DNA of 64,000 bases from Aurantiacibacter spongiae (GTDB taxonomy: Bacteria > Pseudomonadota > Alphaproteobacteria > Sphingomonadales > Sphingomonadaceae). The position numbers and the translations under genes were made by a program. The notes beneath the pieces were generated by a model. That model ran no database searches and had not been told where the DNA came from. It saw only the letters and a list, made by a program, of their open reading frames with translations. The stretch is taken from NCBI RefSeq assembly GCF_003815535.1, contig NZ_RPFZ01000001.1:2604001-2668000 (forward strand). The letters run 5' to 3'. The first letter of the stretch is position 1; every line of letters starts with the position of its first letter. Positions 25,325-34,022 of this stretch are shown here, one piece after another.

Positions 25325-26947
25325 ATGTTCAGTTCCGACCTAGTAGAAGCCGCCCGCAGTTCCAAGTCCTGGCCCTTTCAGGAAGCGCAACGGCTGCACA
25401 AGCGATATCCCCACGGCAAGCCCGGCGGAGAGCCGGTGCTGTTCGAAACCGGTTACGGGCCGAGCGGGTTGCCGCATATTGGCACGTTCCAGGAAGTCCT
25501 GCGAACGAGCCTGGTACGCCGTGCCTACGAGATCGTGGGCAGCCGTGACGGCAAGCCCGCGCCGACCCGACTGGTCGCCTTCAGCGACGACATGGACGGG
25601 CTGCGCAAGGTGCCCGACAACCTGCCGAACCAGGAGATGCTCCGGCGCAACCTGGGCAAGCCGCTCAGCCGGATTCCCGATCCATTCGGCGAGCACAAGA
25701 GTTTCGCCCACCACAACAACGCCATGCTGCGCGACTTTCTCGACCGCTTCGGCTTCGACTACGAATTCGTCGCCGCGAGCGATCGTTACAACGATGGCGC
25801 GTTCGACGATCAGTTGCGAAACGTGCTCACGCATTACGATGCGATCATGGACGTGATGCTGCCCACCTTGAGAGAAGAGCGGCGCCAGACCTATTCGCCC
25901 GTCCTGCCAATCAGTCCGGAAAGCGGCATCGTCTTGCAGGTGCCTGTCGAGGTGATCGATCCCGCCGACGGCACCATCCGCTTCGAGGACGCTGGGCGCA
26001 CCGTGGAACAGAGCGTGTTCGGCGGACAGGCAAAGCTGCAATGGAAGGTCGACTGGGCCATGCGCTGGCTGGCGCTGGGGGTCGATTACGAGATGTACGG
26101 CAAGGATCTGACCGACAGCGGCGTACAGTCGGGCAAGATCGCCCGGGTCCTGGGGGGTCGCAAGCCGGAGGGCCTGATCTACGAACTGTTCCTGGACGCC
26201 AATGGCGAGAAGATTTCGAAGTCGAAGGGCAACGGTCTCACGATCGAGGAATGGCTCCGCTATGGCAGCGACGATTCGCTCGGCTTCTACATCTTCCCCA
26301 ATCCCAAGAGTGCCAAGCAACTGCACGCCGGCGTGATTCCGCGCGCGGTGGACGATTACTGGCAATTCCGGGAGCGCATCTGCGAACAGGACATCGACAA
26401 GCAGCTTGGCAATCCGTCCTGGAACCTGCTGCGGGTGAACGACGCGGCGCCGACACAACCGCCCGCGGGGGCGGGGGACGCGCTTCCCGTGACCTATGCG
26501 CTGCTGCTCAACCTCGTCGGTGTGCTGGGGGCGGAAGCGACGGCGGACCAGGTCTGGTCCTACCTTGGCAACTACATCGCCGATGCCCGGCCCGAGGCGC
26601 ATCCCGACCTCGACGTGCTGGTGGCGAAAGCTCTCGCCTACAACCGCGACTTCGTCGCGCCGACGCTGAACAAACGCGCGCCGGACCCGAACGAGGCAGC
26701 GGCACTGCGCGAACTGGACGCGCAACTCGATGCGGTCGATCCGACCACCACGGCCGAAGACTTGCAGACGATGGTTTACGAGATCGGCAAGCAGGAACGC
26801 TTCGGTTTCGAATCCCTGCGCGACTGGTTCCGGGCGTTGTACGAGACGCTTCTCGGCAGTGCCCAGGGGCCTCGCATGGGCAGTTTCATCGCGCTTTACG
26901 GGGTGGCGAACACGCGCGCCCTGATAGCCGAGGCGCTGGCGCGGTAG
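25325..26947 (+). CDS. lysS: Class I (archaeal-type) lysyl-tRNA synthetase
   Basis: A 540-residue class I LysRS, not the common bacterial class II enzyme. The HIGH-type motif is PSGLPHIGTF and the KMSKS-type motif is KISKSKGN, both in the right order in a Rossmann catalytic core, with the helical anticodon-binding domain after it. Class I LysRS is the archaeal form that also occurs in alphaproteobacteria and spirochaetes; by homology it charges tRNA-Lys. No class II gene is in this window. The leader has no recognisable T-box or lysine riboswitch. Length is normal for the alphaproteobacterial form. Confidence 0.96.
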   Translation: MFSSDLVEAARSSKSWPFQEAQRLHKRYPHGKPGGEPVLFETGYGPSGLPHIGTFQEVLRTSLVRRAYEIVGSRDGKPAPTRLVAFSDDMDGLRKVPDNLPNQEMLRRNLGKPLSRIPDPFGEHKSFAHHNNAMLRDFLDRFGFDYEFVAASDRYNDGAFDDQLRNVLTHYDAIMDVMLPTLREERRQTYSPVLPISPESGIVLQVPVEVIDPADGTIRFEDAGRTVEQSVFGGQAKLQWKVDWAMRWLALGVDYEMYGKDLTDSGVQSGKIARVLGGRKPEGLIYELFLDANGEKISKSKGNGLTIEEWLRYGSDDSLGFYIFPNPKSAKQLHAGVIPRAVDDYWQFRERICEQDIDKQLGNPSWNLLRVNDAAPTQPPAGAGDALPVTYALLLNLVGVLGAEATADQVWSYLGNYIADARPEAHPDLDVLVAKALAYNRDFVAPTLNKRAPDPNEAAALRELDAQLDAVDPTTTAEDLQTMVYEIGKQERFGFESLRDWFRALYETLLGSAQGPRMGSFIALYGVANTRALIAEALAR

Positions 26948-26956
26948 GGGTGCGAA

Positions 26957-27637
26957 TCAGTACCAGGCCTTCGTCCGGTACCACTTGGTGATGATGTACT
27001 TGCTTCCCGCCGTCACAGGTCGGCCGGCATGGATCGTCGCCGGATTGGTGATGCCGTCCGGCTTTGCATTGTTCCAGACCAGTAAAACGCCGGGTTTGGG
27101 TTCTATGGAAATGCCCAGCTCCGTGAAATCGGTCGTGCCGCCCCCCTCGACATGGTTGAGGAACGCCATCGCGGTGATCGAGCGCTGGCCGCCCCGGTTC
27201 ATTTCCAGCTCCCAATAGGTCGTGTCCGGATGAAACCAGTCGTGGTGGGGCTGAAATTCCTGACCGGGCATGTATCGCTGGCCCTGGATCGTCTCGCCAA
27301 AGCTGCTCTCGATATCCAGCAGGTCGTCGATCCGCCGGCTGATCTTCTTCACGAACGGATCGTTGGCATCGACATTGCCCGAATAGCTTGTGCGGTACCC
27401 ACTGGAATAGTCGAGGTCGAACACCACGCTGGGCTTGGCGGTCGCATCGATCAGGTCGCGCATCTTCTGGCATTCGGCGGGCGACATGAAATCGCCGATG
27501 GCCCAAAGTTCCACTTCCTCCGAAGGGACGCGATAGGCCGTGGGATTGGCGGCGAGACGCTCGCGCACCTGTCTGCCGACCTTCATCAGACCGAGGCGAT
27601 CGCGGTCGGCGGGGATGGTTGGAGACTGGCTGGCCAT
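26957..27637 (-). CDS. Prolyl-4-hydroxylase-like 2-oxoglutarate/Fe(II) dioxygenase
   Basis: A 226-residue enzyme of the P4Hc type. HHDWF supplies the HxD iron ligands, HAGRPV the distal His, and SKYIITKWYR the Lys that binds the 2-oxoglutarate carboxylate. Segment LDYSSGYRTSYSGN is the substrate-side strand found in collagen-type prolyl hydroxylases. Bacterial members hydroxylate prolines on proteins such as EF-Tu, but the target here is unknown. It is convergent with lysS, with 9 bases between stops. Confidence 0.9.
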   Translation of the reverse strand: MASQSPTIPADRDRLGLMKVGRQVRERLAANPTAYRVPSEEVELWAIGDFMSPAECQKMRDLIDATAKPSVVFDLDYSSGYRTSYSGNVDANDPFVKKISRRIDDLLDIESSFGETIQGQRYMPGQEFQPHHDWFHPDTTYWELEMNRGGQRSITAMAFLNHVEGGGTTDFTELGISIEPKPGVLLVWNNAKPDGITNPATIHAGRPVTAGSKYIITKWYRTKAWY

Positions 27638-27738
27638 AAGCCCAAACCTTTTCCATTCGCGGCGCGAAACTGCAAGAGGGCTTGCCGACTGGTTCGCGCG
27701 CTCTAGGATCGCGAGACAGAACAGGAAAGGGCCGCAGC

Positions 27739-28308
27739 ATGACCGACGCCACTACCAAGAGCCGTTATTCGCTCGGCGCGATGATCTTCCACTGGGCGAT
27801 CGCCATCGCCGTCATCTGGAACTGGCGTCTGGCCGAGACGGCCCACGAAACCGCCGACCGGGCGCATGGCGCGGCGCTGATGGCGGATCACAAGGCGCTC
27901 GGCATCACTATCCTGGCGCTGACACTCGGGCGGATCGCCTGGCGTCTGACGCACAAGCTGCCGCCGCTCCCGGCGAACTACGCGACCTGGGAACGGGTGC
28001 TGGCGCGGGGCACGCATCTCATCTTCTACATCCTGCTCGTCGCGCTGCCGCTGGCCGGCTGGATTGCGAATTCGCTGGGCGGGAAAATGATCGACTATTT
28101 CGGTCTGTTCACCATCCCGGCCTTGCCGGTGGGGCAGAACGGCGATCTCGGCCATTCCATTTTCGAGGTACACGCGACAACCGGCACGATCATGATCTGG
28201 CTCATCGGCCTGCACATTCTGGGCGCCCTGAAGCATACCTTCTTCGACAAGGACGGGGGCATCTTCCGCATGCTTCCGTTCGGCAGTGTCGGGGCAGAGC
28301 GGCGCTGA
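27739..28308 (+). CDS. Cytochrome b561-family protein
   Basis: A 189-residue four-helix membrane cytochrome. Heme-ligand histidines appear in the first helix (MIFHWAIAIAVIW), the second (ADHKALGITIL), and the last two (THLIFYILL, and HATTGTIMIWLIGLHILGALKH). This family transfers electrons across the membrane, for example from quinol to superoxide, as in E. coli CybB. The start is supported by AAAGGG at 8 bases. A strong hairpin lies just past the stop. Confidence 0.92.
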   Translation: MTDATTKSRYSLGAMIFHWAIAIAVIWNWRLAETAHETADRAHGAALMADHKALGITILALTLGRIAWRLTHKLPPLPANYATWERVLARGTHLIFYILLVALPLAGWIANSLGGKMIDYFGLFTIPALPVGQNGDLGHSIFEVHATTGTIMIWLIGLHILGALKHTFFDKDGGIFRMLPFGSVGAERR

Positions 28309-28322
28309 CGCGCGCAAGACAA

Positions 28323-28350
28323 AACCCCCCGCCGCGATGGGCGGGGGGTT
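28323..28350. terminator. Strong bidirectional hairpin terminator
   Basis: AACCCCCCGCC (28323-28333) pairs perfectly over 11 bp with GGCGGGGGGTT (28340-28350), leaving a 6-base loop. It sits between the convergent stops of the cytochrome b561 gene and the RcnB-family gene; the AA/TT ends give short U-runs in both directions. Confidence 0.85.
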
Positions 28351-28390
28351 CGCATCGCCGGCCACTCGCTCCGGCGAAAGGTCGTGGCGC

Positions 28391-29281
28391 CTACCAGAAG
28401 AAGTCGTAGATCACGTCGACAACTTCACCGGTGTATGTGTCCACCAGCAGCACGTCGTCGTAGTAGCGCACCCAGCGATACCCGCCATAGACCGGCGGAA
28501 GGCGATAGCTCCACGGATCGTTGATCCAGTAGCGGCTGGAATAGAACGGGCTGCCCAGGCGGAAGCCGATGCTCAGCCGGCTGTAGCTGTAGCCGCGATA
28601 GGGCGAATAGTAGCGGCCCAACCTGAACAGCGAGCGGTTGTTATCGCGGTAGGTGTGCCAGTTGTAACGCCGGTCGTTGCGCCAGCTTCGGCGGTCCCAT
28701 CGCCTGTTGTCGCGCTGGTTGCGGTAGTCGCGGCGATCGCCATAGCTGCGCTGATCGCGGTAATTGCGTTGATCGCGGTAGTCGCGGCGCTGGTCGCGGT
28801 CACGCCAGTTGCGCTGATCGCGGTCGCGGTAAGAGCGCTGATCGCGGTCGCGCGCGCCATAACTGCGATCGCGGTTCGCACCGACATAGTCCCGGCCCCG
28901 TCGCTGGAGAGCCTCGCGGGCGCGCAGTTCGGCGCTGCGATCGGTGCGAGCCTCGCTCCGGCTGCGTTCGCGTCGTTCGGTACGGACGCTGCTTCGCCTG
29001 TCGGTGCGTTCCGCCCGGCGCTCGCGCTGGCGCTGCATGTCCGGGCGGTCGACGGTTTCGCGCGGGGTGCGAAGGGTGCCGCTAAGGCCACGGTCGCCGC
29101 GATTGCCGCGGCGCTCGCTTCGCGTGCTGCGATCGCTGCGATCGCCGCGATCGCCGCGACGCTGCTGTTCCGCGGCCGCGCCGCTGTCGGCTGCCGCCGC
29201 GGCCGCCGGTATCGCCGGAAGCGTCATCGCCGCGGCGAGTGCGGCCAGGCCGCAGGTCTTCATCAAATGTGCCAGTTGCAT
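28391..29281 (-). CDS. RcnB-family periplasmic protein with Arg/Asp-rich repeats
   Basis: A 296-residue exported protein. The signal peptide covers about residues 1-31. The middle (about 40-210) is extremely rich in Arg, Asp, Gln and Tyr, with repeats of the type RDQR/YRDQ. The C-terminal 50 residues match the RcnB domain (PPVYGGYRWVRYYDDVLLVD, then GEVVDVIYDFFW). E. coli RcnB affects periplasmic nickel and cobalt; the long charged repeat is extra and suggests surface or envelope binding. The GGGAGA site favours the first ATG over one six codons later. Confidence 0.82.
   Translation of the reverse strand: MQLAHLMKTCGLAALAAAMTLPAIPAAAAAADSGAAAEQQRRGDRGDRSDRSTRSERRGNRGDRGLSGTLRTPRETVDRPDMQRQRERRAERTDRRSSVRTERRERSRSEARTDRSAELRAREALQRRGRDYVGANRDRSYGARDRDQRSYRDRDQRNWRDRDQRRDYRDQRNYRDQRSYGDRRDYRNQRDNRRWDRRSWRNDRRYNWHTYRDNNRSLFRLGRYYSPYRGYSYSRLSIGFRLGSPFYSSRYWINDPWSYRLPPVYGGYRWVRYYDDVLLVDTYTGEVVDVIYDFFW
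28660..28860 (-). repeat. Short tandem coding repeats (RDQR-type units)
   Basis: Within the RcnB-family gene, DNA units related to GATCGCGGTA recur at irregular 12-24 base spacing and encode YRDQR/RDRDQR units. It looks like low-complexity expansion by slippage. It is not a CRISPR array, because spacing is irregular and the frame is kept. Confidence 0.6.
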
Positions 29282-29487
29282 GGCAACGTCTCCCTCTGGT
29301 CTGACAGAGCGAAGGGTGAAGCGCGCGGGAAGGGCGGCTCGGCCCGATCTGTCGATACGTGCATTTACAGCGACGAGCCATGAGCGTTAACTGAACCGCC
29401 ACCAAGGCCTTGTGTTCATGTTCGTGACGTGTGCGATGAACGCGCGGTGCGATTGGCGCGACGGGCCGCACCGTCTAGACTGGCGCG

Positions 29488-30072
29488 ATGCACGAGACTT
29501 TTGCCGCCATCGAGGCAGACATCGTCGACCGCCTTCGCGCCGGAGCCAGCGACCGCAAGAGCGCCATGCACGCGCCGGTCGTGGCGACGGCGGACGCGCG
29601 GGCGCGGGTGATGGTGCTGCGCGCCGTGACGCGCGGCGCGGATAGCGGGCGGCTGACCCTGCGGTTCCATACCGACGCCCGTTCCCCCAAGGTCGGCGTG
29701 GTGACGCGCGATCCGCGCATCGGGGTGCTGTTCTACGATGCCGACGCCAAGGTGCAGATCCGCGTGCGCGGTCGTGGACGGATCGAGCGCGACGGGCCGG
29801 TTGCCGATGCGGCGTGGGAGGAGAGCACGAACTTCGCCCGCCGCTGTTACCTGGCCGAGGCCGGACCGGGGACGCCTGCCGATGCGCCGACCTCCGGCCT
29901 TCCGGACTGGGCGGAGGGCATCCAGCCGAGCGACTCGCAGATTGCGCCGGCACGCCAGCACTTCGCCGTGATGCTGGTGGACCTCTATGAACTCGACTGG
30001 TTCTACCTCGACAATGACGGCCACCGCCGCGCGCGTTACGCCGACGGGACGTGGACCTGGGTCGTCCCCTGA
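29488..30072 (+). CDS. Pyridoxamine 5'-phosphate oxidase-like FMN-binding protein
   Basis: A 194-residue split-barrel flavoprotein. RVMVLRAV, LRFHTDARSPKVG and GVLFYDADAKVQIRV correspond to the FMN-binding strands of the PdxH superfamily, and the end (LYELDWFYLDNDGHRRARY) is typical of the alphaproteobacterial subgroup. It lacks an obvious full PdxH C-terminal signature, so it is more likely an uncharacterised FMN protein than the vitamin B6 enzyme. The start is the ATG of MHETFAAIE. Confidence 0.85.
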   Translation: MHETFAAIEADIVDRLRAGASDRKSAMHAPVVATADARARVMVLRAVTRGADSGRLTLRFHTDARSPKVGVVTRDPRIGVLFYDADAKVQIRVRGRGRIERDGPVADAAWEESTNFARRCYLAEAGPGTPADAPTSGLPDWAEGIQPSDSQIAPARQHFAVMLVDLYELDWFYLDNDGHRRARYADGTWTWVVP

Positions 30073-30098
30073 CCCCGGCAGGCCGCGCGGAGGGGGCA

Positions 30099-30123
30099 AG
30101 GTGTGACAGGTGTGACAATGTCC
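30099..30123 (+). repeat. 25-base intergenic element, copy 2, tandem GGTGTGACA
   Basis: GGTGTGACA occurs twice in direct tandem here, within a stretch that matches 12101-12125 at 21 of 25 bases. It begins 26 bases after the stop of the FMN-protein gene. The function is unknown; a 3' processing or protein-binding site is possible. Confidence 0.5.
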
Positions 30124-30224
30124 TGAGCCGGAGAACCGCCGGCCCGCATGCGCCCTGTCGCGGGGCATCGAAAGGGGACGGACAAGCGGCGGCATGGCAC
30201 GGGCGGTAGAGCGCCCGGCGAGCT

Positions 30225-30252
30225 GTAGGAAAGCCAGCCGGAGCTATCCTAC
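30225..30252. terminator. Hairpin at the end of the acylphosphatase gene
   Basis: GTAGGA-A-AGC (30225-30234) pairs with GCT-A-TCCTAC (30243-30252) around an 8-base loop, with one A-A mismatch. It overlaps the acyP stop codon and lies between convergent genes, so it probably ends transcription. The left arm is also one exact copy of the recurring 12-mer TGTAGGAAAGCC (30224-30235). Confidence 0.55.
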
Positions 30253-30515
30253 CGGCGTTCGAAACCCGCCAGTCCGTCTGCCTCGGCCGCCTCCCGCTCG
30301 ATACGCGCGACGCGCGCGGATGGCGGCCCGTCGAGCATCCGGCTGGCCAGCGTTTCCACCGCTTCGGCCGCGCCTTGCAAATGCGCCTCCACCGTGCCAT
30401 CGGGCAGGTTGCGGACCCATCCGGCCACGCCCAGTTCGCGCGCATTGCGCACCGTCCAGTCGCGGTAGAACACGCCCTGCACCGTGCCGCGAACGATCAG
30501 GCGGGTCGCGATCAT
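30249..30515 (-). CDS. acyP: Acylphosphatase
   Basis: An 88-residue protein of the acylphosphatase fold. The active loop is RGTVQGVFYRDW, with the catalytic Arg in YRDW, and the catalytic Asn is in VRNLPDGTVEAH. The usual VQGVGFR is changed to VQGVFYR, a tolerated variant. It hydrolyses acyl phosphates. It lies 19 bases after ettA on the same strand, so the two probably share a transcript. Confidence 0.93.
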   Translation of the reverse strand: MIATRLIVRGTVQGVFYRDWTVRNARELGVAGWVRNLPDGTVEAHLQGAAEAVETLASRMLDGPPSARVARIEREAAEADGLAGFERR

Positions 30516-30534
30516 GGGCGGGACGCCGCAGCGC

Positions 30535-32208
30535 CTACCTGGTCAGCTTCTTGTAGGCCAGGCGCGTCGGCCGGTCCGCCGCGTCGCCCAGGCGGCGGCG
30601 CTTGTCTTCCTCATACGCCTCGAAATTGCCCTCGAACCATTCGACATGGCTGTCGCCCTCGAAGGCGAGGATGTGCGTCGCAAGGCGATCGAGGAAGAAG
30701 CGGTCGTGGCTGATGACCACGGCGCAGCCGGCGAAGTTCTCGATGGCTTCTTCCAGCGCGCCGAGCGTTTCCACGTCGAGGTCGTTGGTCGGTTCGTCCA
30801 GCAGCAGCACGTTGCCGCCCTGCTTCAGCATCTTCGCCATGTGGACGCGGTTGCGCTCGCCACCCGACAGCTTGCCGACATTCTTCTGCTGGTCCGGTCC
30901 CTTGAAGTTGAACGCGCCGACATAGGCGCGGGTGGAGACGTCGTGCCCGTTGACCTTCATGTAATCGAGCCCGTCGGAGATTTCCTCCCACACGTTGTTG
31001 CCCGCCGTCAGGTCGTCGCGGCTCTGGTCCACGTAGCCCAGCCGCACGGTGTCGCCGATGGCGATGGAGCCTTCATCGGGTTCCTCCTGCCCGGTGATGA
31101 TCTTGAACAGGGTCGACTTGCCCGCGCCGTTGGGCCCGATCACGCCCACGATGCCGCCCGGCGGCAGCATGAAATCGAGGTTCTCGAACAACAGCTTGTC
31201 GCCGTAGGACTTGGTCAGTCCCTTCGCCTCGATCACCTTGCCGCCCAGGCGCTCGGGCACCTGGATAACGATCTGCGCCTTGCCCGGCTTGCGGTCCTGC
31301 TGCGCTTCCTGAAGCTGCTCGAACTTGCGGATGCGCGCCTTGGACTTGGTCTGCCGGGCGCTGGGGGTCTGGCGGATCCATTCCAGCTCGCGCGACAGGC
31401 TCTTCTGCCGGCCCGATTCCTCGCGGCTTTCCTGCTCCAGCCGCTTCGCCTTCTTTTCCAGATAGGTCGAGTAGTTGCCCTCGTAGGGGTAATAGGAGCC
31501 GCGATCGAGCTCCAGGATCCATTCGACGACATTGTCGAGGAAATAGCGATCGTGGGTGATCATCAGCACCGCGCCCGCATAGTCCTTGAGGTGGTTTTCC
31601 AGCCACTCCACGCTTTCCGCATCGAGGTGGTTGGTCGGCTCGTCCAGCAGCAGGATGTCGGGCTTCTGGATCAGCAGGCGGGTCAGCGCCACGCGGCGCT
31701 TCTCGCCGCCCGAAAGATCGGTGACGTTCCAGTCGCCGGGCGGACAGCGCAGCGCCTCCATCGCGATCTCGAGCTGGTTGTCGAGCGTCCAGCCATCGAC
31801 CGCGTCGATCTTGTCCTGCAACTCGGCCATCTCGGTGCTGAGCGCGTCGAAATCGGCGTCCTCCTCGGCCATCTCCATGCCGATCTGGTTGAAGCGCTCG
31901 ACCATCTCGGCGGTTTCGCGCGCGCCGTCCTTGACGTTTTCCAGCACCGTCTTGCTCTCGTCCAGCTGCGGTTCCTGCGCCAGGTAGCCGACGGAGATGT
32001 TCTCGCCCGGCCAGGCCTCCCCGGATATGTCGGTATCGATGCCGGCCATGATCTTGATGAGCGTCGACTTGCCCACGCCGTTCGGTCCGACGATGCCGAT
32101 CTTCGCGCCGCGATAGAATTGCAGGTTGATGTTGGACAGCACCGGCTTCTGCGCGCCGGGGAAGGTCTTGGTCATGTCCTTCATGACATATGCGTACTGG
32201 GCGGCCAT
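30535..32208 (-). CDS. ettA: Energy-dependent translational throttle protein EttA (ABC-F)
   Basis: A 557-residue ABC-F protein with two ATPase domains and no membrane part. Walker A motifs are GPNGVGKST and GPNGAGKST; the signature motifs LSGGEKRR and LSGGERNR and both DEPTNHLD/DEPTNDLD boxes are intact. Length, the start AAQYAYVMKDMTKTFPG, and the linker (RQTPSARQTKSKARI) fit EttA, which gates the ribosomal E site according to ADP/ATP ratio. I start at the Met before AAQYAYV; the frame extends another 33 codons without support. Confidence 0.96.
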   Translation of the reverse strand: MAAQYAYVMKDMTKTFPGAQKPVLSNINLQFYRGAKIGIVGPNGVGKSTLIKIMAGIDTDISGEAWPGENISVGYLAQEPQLDESKTVLENVKDGARETAEMVERFNQIGMEMAEEDADFDALSTEMAELQDKIDAVDGWTLDNQLEIAMEALRCPPGDWNVTDLSGGEKRRVALTRLLIQKPDILLLDEPTNHLDAESVEWLENHLKDYAGAVLMITHDRYFLDNVVEWILELDRGSYYPYEGNYSTYLEKKAKRLEQESREESGRQKSLSRELEWIRQTPSARQTKSKARIRKFEQLQEAQQDRKPGKAQIVIQVPERLGGKVIEAKGLTKSYGDKLLFENLDFMLPPGGIVGVIGPNGAGKSTLFKIITGQEEPDEGSIAIGDTVRLGYVDQSRDDLTAGNNVWEEISDGLDYMKVNGHDVSTRAYVGAFNFKGPDQQKNVGKLSGGERNRVHMAKMLKQGGNVLLLDEPTNDLDVETLGALEEAIENFAGCAVVISHDRFFLDRLATHILAFEGDSHVEWFEGNFEAYEEDKRRRLGDAADRPTRLAYKKLTR

Positions 32209-32257
32209 CGAGCGTCCTTCGGGTATCTGGTTTTCGCGTGAGAGGGATTTGCCCGCG

Positions 32258-32286
32258 CAGATAGGGGCTTGCGGGCCGTTGGGCAA
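32258..32286 (-). promoter_or_regulatory. Candidate promoter of ettA-acyP
   Basis: On the minus strand TTGCCC (32286-32281) is followed after 17 bases by TATCTG (32263-32258), 50 bases before the ettA start. GGCAAGCGGG occurs twice in the divergent region, so part of the -35 is duplicated. Confidence 0.45.
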
Positions 32287-32337
32287 GCGGGCGTGGCCTC
32301 TTGGCAAGCGGGGCGCGCTCGCCTAGCGAACGGCCAC

Positions 32338-33684
32338 ATGAAAAAGACCCTGCTCGCGCTGACCGCGCTCTCGCTCGCCGCTCCCGCAACCGCCCAGCGC
32401 TACGACCTGGAACCCGGCGCGCACGATCCCATCGCCTGGGACTTCGTGGAAGGCATCTCGACCGAGGTCGGCCCCAGGCTGGCGGGCACCCCGGACGAGG
32501 CGCGGGGCCGTGCCTGGGCGATGGAATGGCTGCGCGCCAACGGGTTCGCCAATGTCGTGGAAGAACCCTTCATGCACGATACCTGGGTGCGCGGGGAGGA
32601 GACGGCGCGGATCGTGTCGCCCTATCCGCAACCCATCGTGCTGACCGCCCTCGGCCGCAGCGGATCGACGGGGGAGGGCGGACTGATCGCCGAGGTCGTG
32701 CGGTTTGACGACATGGCGGAGCTCGAAGCCGCCCCGGCGGGCAGTCTCGCGGGCAAGATCGCGTTCATCGACCACGCCATGCGCGCGACGATGGACGGGT
32801 CGCATTACGGCTATTTCGGGCAGGCGCGGCGCCGGGGACCGGCCATCGCCGCCAGCAAGGGCGCTGCGGGCGTGGTGATCCGCTCCATCGGCTCCGACAC
32901 CGACCGCCTGCCGCATACCGGCGGCACCGGCTGGGACGAGGGCCAGGAACCGATCCCCGCCGCGGCGCTCTCCAACCCCGATGCCGACAATCTGACGCGG
33001 ATGCTGGAGCGCGGCCAGCCGGTGACGCTGGAAATGACGCTGACGCCGCGCTTCGTCGGCATGACGCCGAGCGGCAACGTGACGGGCGAGATCGTCGGGC
33101 GCGACCCGTCGCTGCCCCCGGTGCTGCTGGCCTGCCATCTGGACAGCTGGGATCTGGGCACCGGCGCGCTCGACGACGGCGTGGGCTGCGCTGTCGCGGC
33201 GGCCGCCGCCCGGCGCGTGGCCGAGGCGGGGCGGCCGCTGCGCACCATCCGCGTGCTGTTCGCCGGATCGGAGGAAACCGGCCTCTACGGCAGCACCGCC
33301 TACAGCGAAGCGCATGCGGACGAACCCATCGCCGCCGGCATCGAAAGCGATACCGGCATGGGCCTGATCTGGGAAATGAGCAGCAACTTCACCGATACCA
33401 ATCCCGACCTCTACCAGCGCATGCTGCGGGCGGTGGACGGTTACGGCGTCGGCCCGTCCACCGACGTGGCCGCGGGGGGCGCGGACCTCAACGTGGTGCG
33501 CGACCAGGGCGGGGCGATCATCGAACTGCAGCAGGACATCAGCGACTATTTCGGCATCCATCACACCGCGAACGACACGCTCGACAAGGTCGACCCGGCG
33601 ATCCTGGCGCAGAACGTGGCGGTCTGGGCGGCACTGGTGAACGTGCTGGCGAACGAGGCGGGGCCGATCAAACCAGCGGAGTGA
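32338..33684 (+). CDS. Secreted M28-family zinc peptidase
   Basis: A 448-residue exported aminopeptidase/carboxypeptidase of the M28 family. Signal peptide residues 1-19 end at ATAQ. A PA-type insert precedes the catalytic part. Zinc ligands and catalytic residues are visible as HLDSWDLG, GALDDG, GSEETG, ESDTGMG and HHTAND, which completes the two-zinc set. The start is the ATG of MKKTLLAL; upstream frame is intergenic. It acts in the periplasm or outside the cell. The substrate specificity cannot be read off. Confidence 0.92.
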   Translation: MKKTLLALTALSLAAPATAQRYDLEPGAHDPIAWDFVEGISTEVGPRLAGTPDEARGRAWAMEWLRANGFANVVEEPFMHDTWVRGEETARIVSPYPQPIVLTALGRSGSTGEGGLIAEVVRFDDMAELEAAPAGSLAGKIAFIDHAMRATMDGSHYGYFGQARRRGPAIAASKGAAGVVIRSIGSDTDRLPHTGGTGWDEGQEPIPAAALSNPDADNLTRMLERGQPVTLEMTLTPRFVGMTPSGNVTGEIVGRDPSLPPVLLACHLDSWDLGTGALDDGVGCAVAAAAARRVAEAGRPLRTIRVLFAGSEETGLYGSTAYSEAHADEPIAAGIESDTGMGLIWEMSSNFTDTNPDLYQRMLRAVDGYGVGPSTDVAAGGADLNVVRDQGGAIIELQQDISDYFGIHHTANDTLDKVDPAILAQNVAVWAALVNVLANEAGPIKPAE

Positions 33685-33774
33685 AGGCCCGAAGCGACGC
33701 CTGCGCGGCGCCGATCCGGCCCCCGGACCGGGCACGACGCTTTGCAGCCGCCGGGGGTGTTCTCCGGCTCAAAC

Positions 33775-33851
<77 letters not shown>

Positions 33852-33873
33852 AACCGGTCGGTTCGCGAAAGAC

Positions 33874-33950
33874 TGGTGGGCCCGGCAGGACTCGAACCCG
33901 CGACCTAGCCGTTATGAGCGGCCAGCTCTAACCAACTGAGCTACAGGCCC
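33874..33950 (-). tRNA. tRNA with CAU anticodon (elongator Met or Ile2)
   Basis: A 77-base cloverleaf. The acceptor GGGCCTG pairs with CGGGCCC (one G-U), the D-arm is AGCTCAGTTGGTTAGAGCT, the anticodon stem-loop holds CTCATAA (anticodon CAU), the T-loop is GTTCGAGTC, and CCA is encoded. The body is not an initiator: its first base pairs. Choosing between elongator Met and lysidine-modified Ile2 needs a covariance-model comparison. Confidence 0.93.
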
Positions 33951-33972
33951 GCACAGTCTTTCGCGACGTTCG

Positions 33973-34001
33973 CCGATAGCTTCCCTGCGGCCGGGCGGCA
34001 A
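33973..34001 (-). promoter_or_regulatory. Candidate promoter of the tRNA pair
   Basis: TTGCCG (34001-33996, minus) and TATCGG (33978-33973) are separated by 17 bases and end 23 bases before the first tRNA. GC-rich DNA surrounds them and no other feature explains them. Confidence 0.45.
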
Positions 34002-34022
34002 GCGGCATGGTCACGGCGGTGA

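Noticed and set aside
28660-28860. Repeated GATCGCGGTA-like units considered as a CRISPR array
   Set aside because: Units are short, irregularly spaced, have no unique spacers, and are in frame within a coding region.
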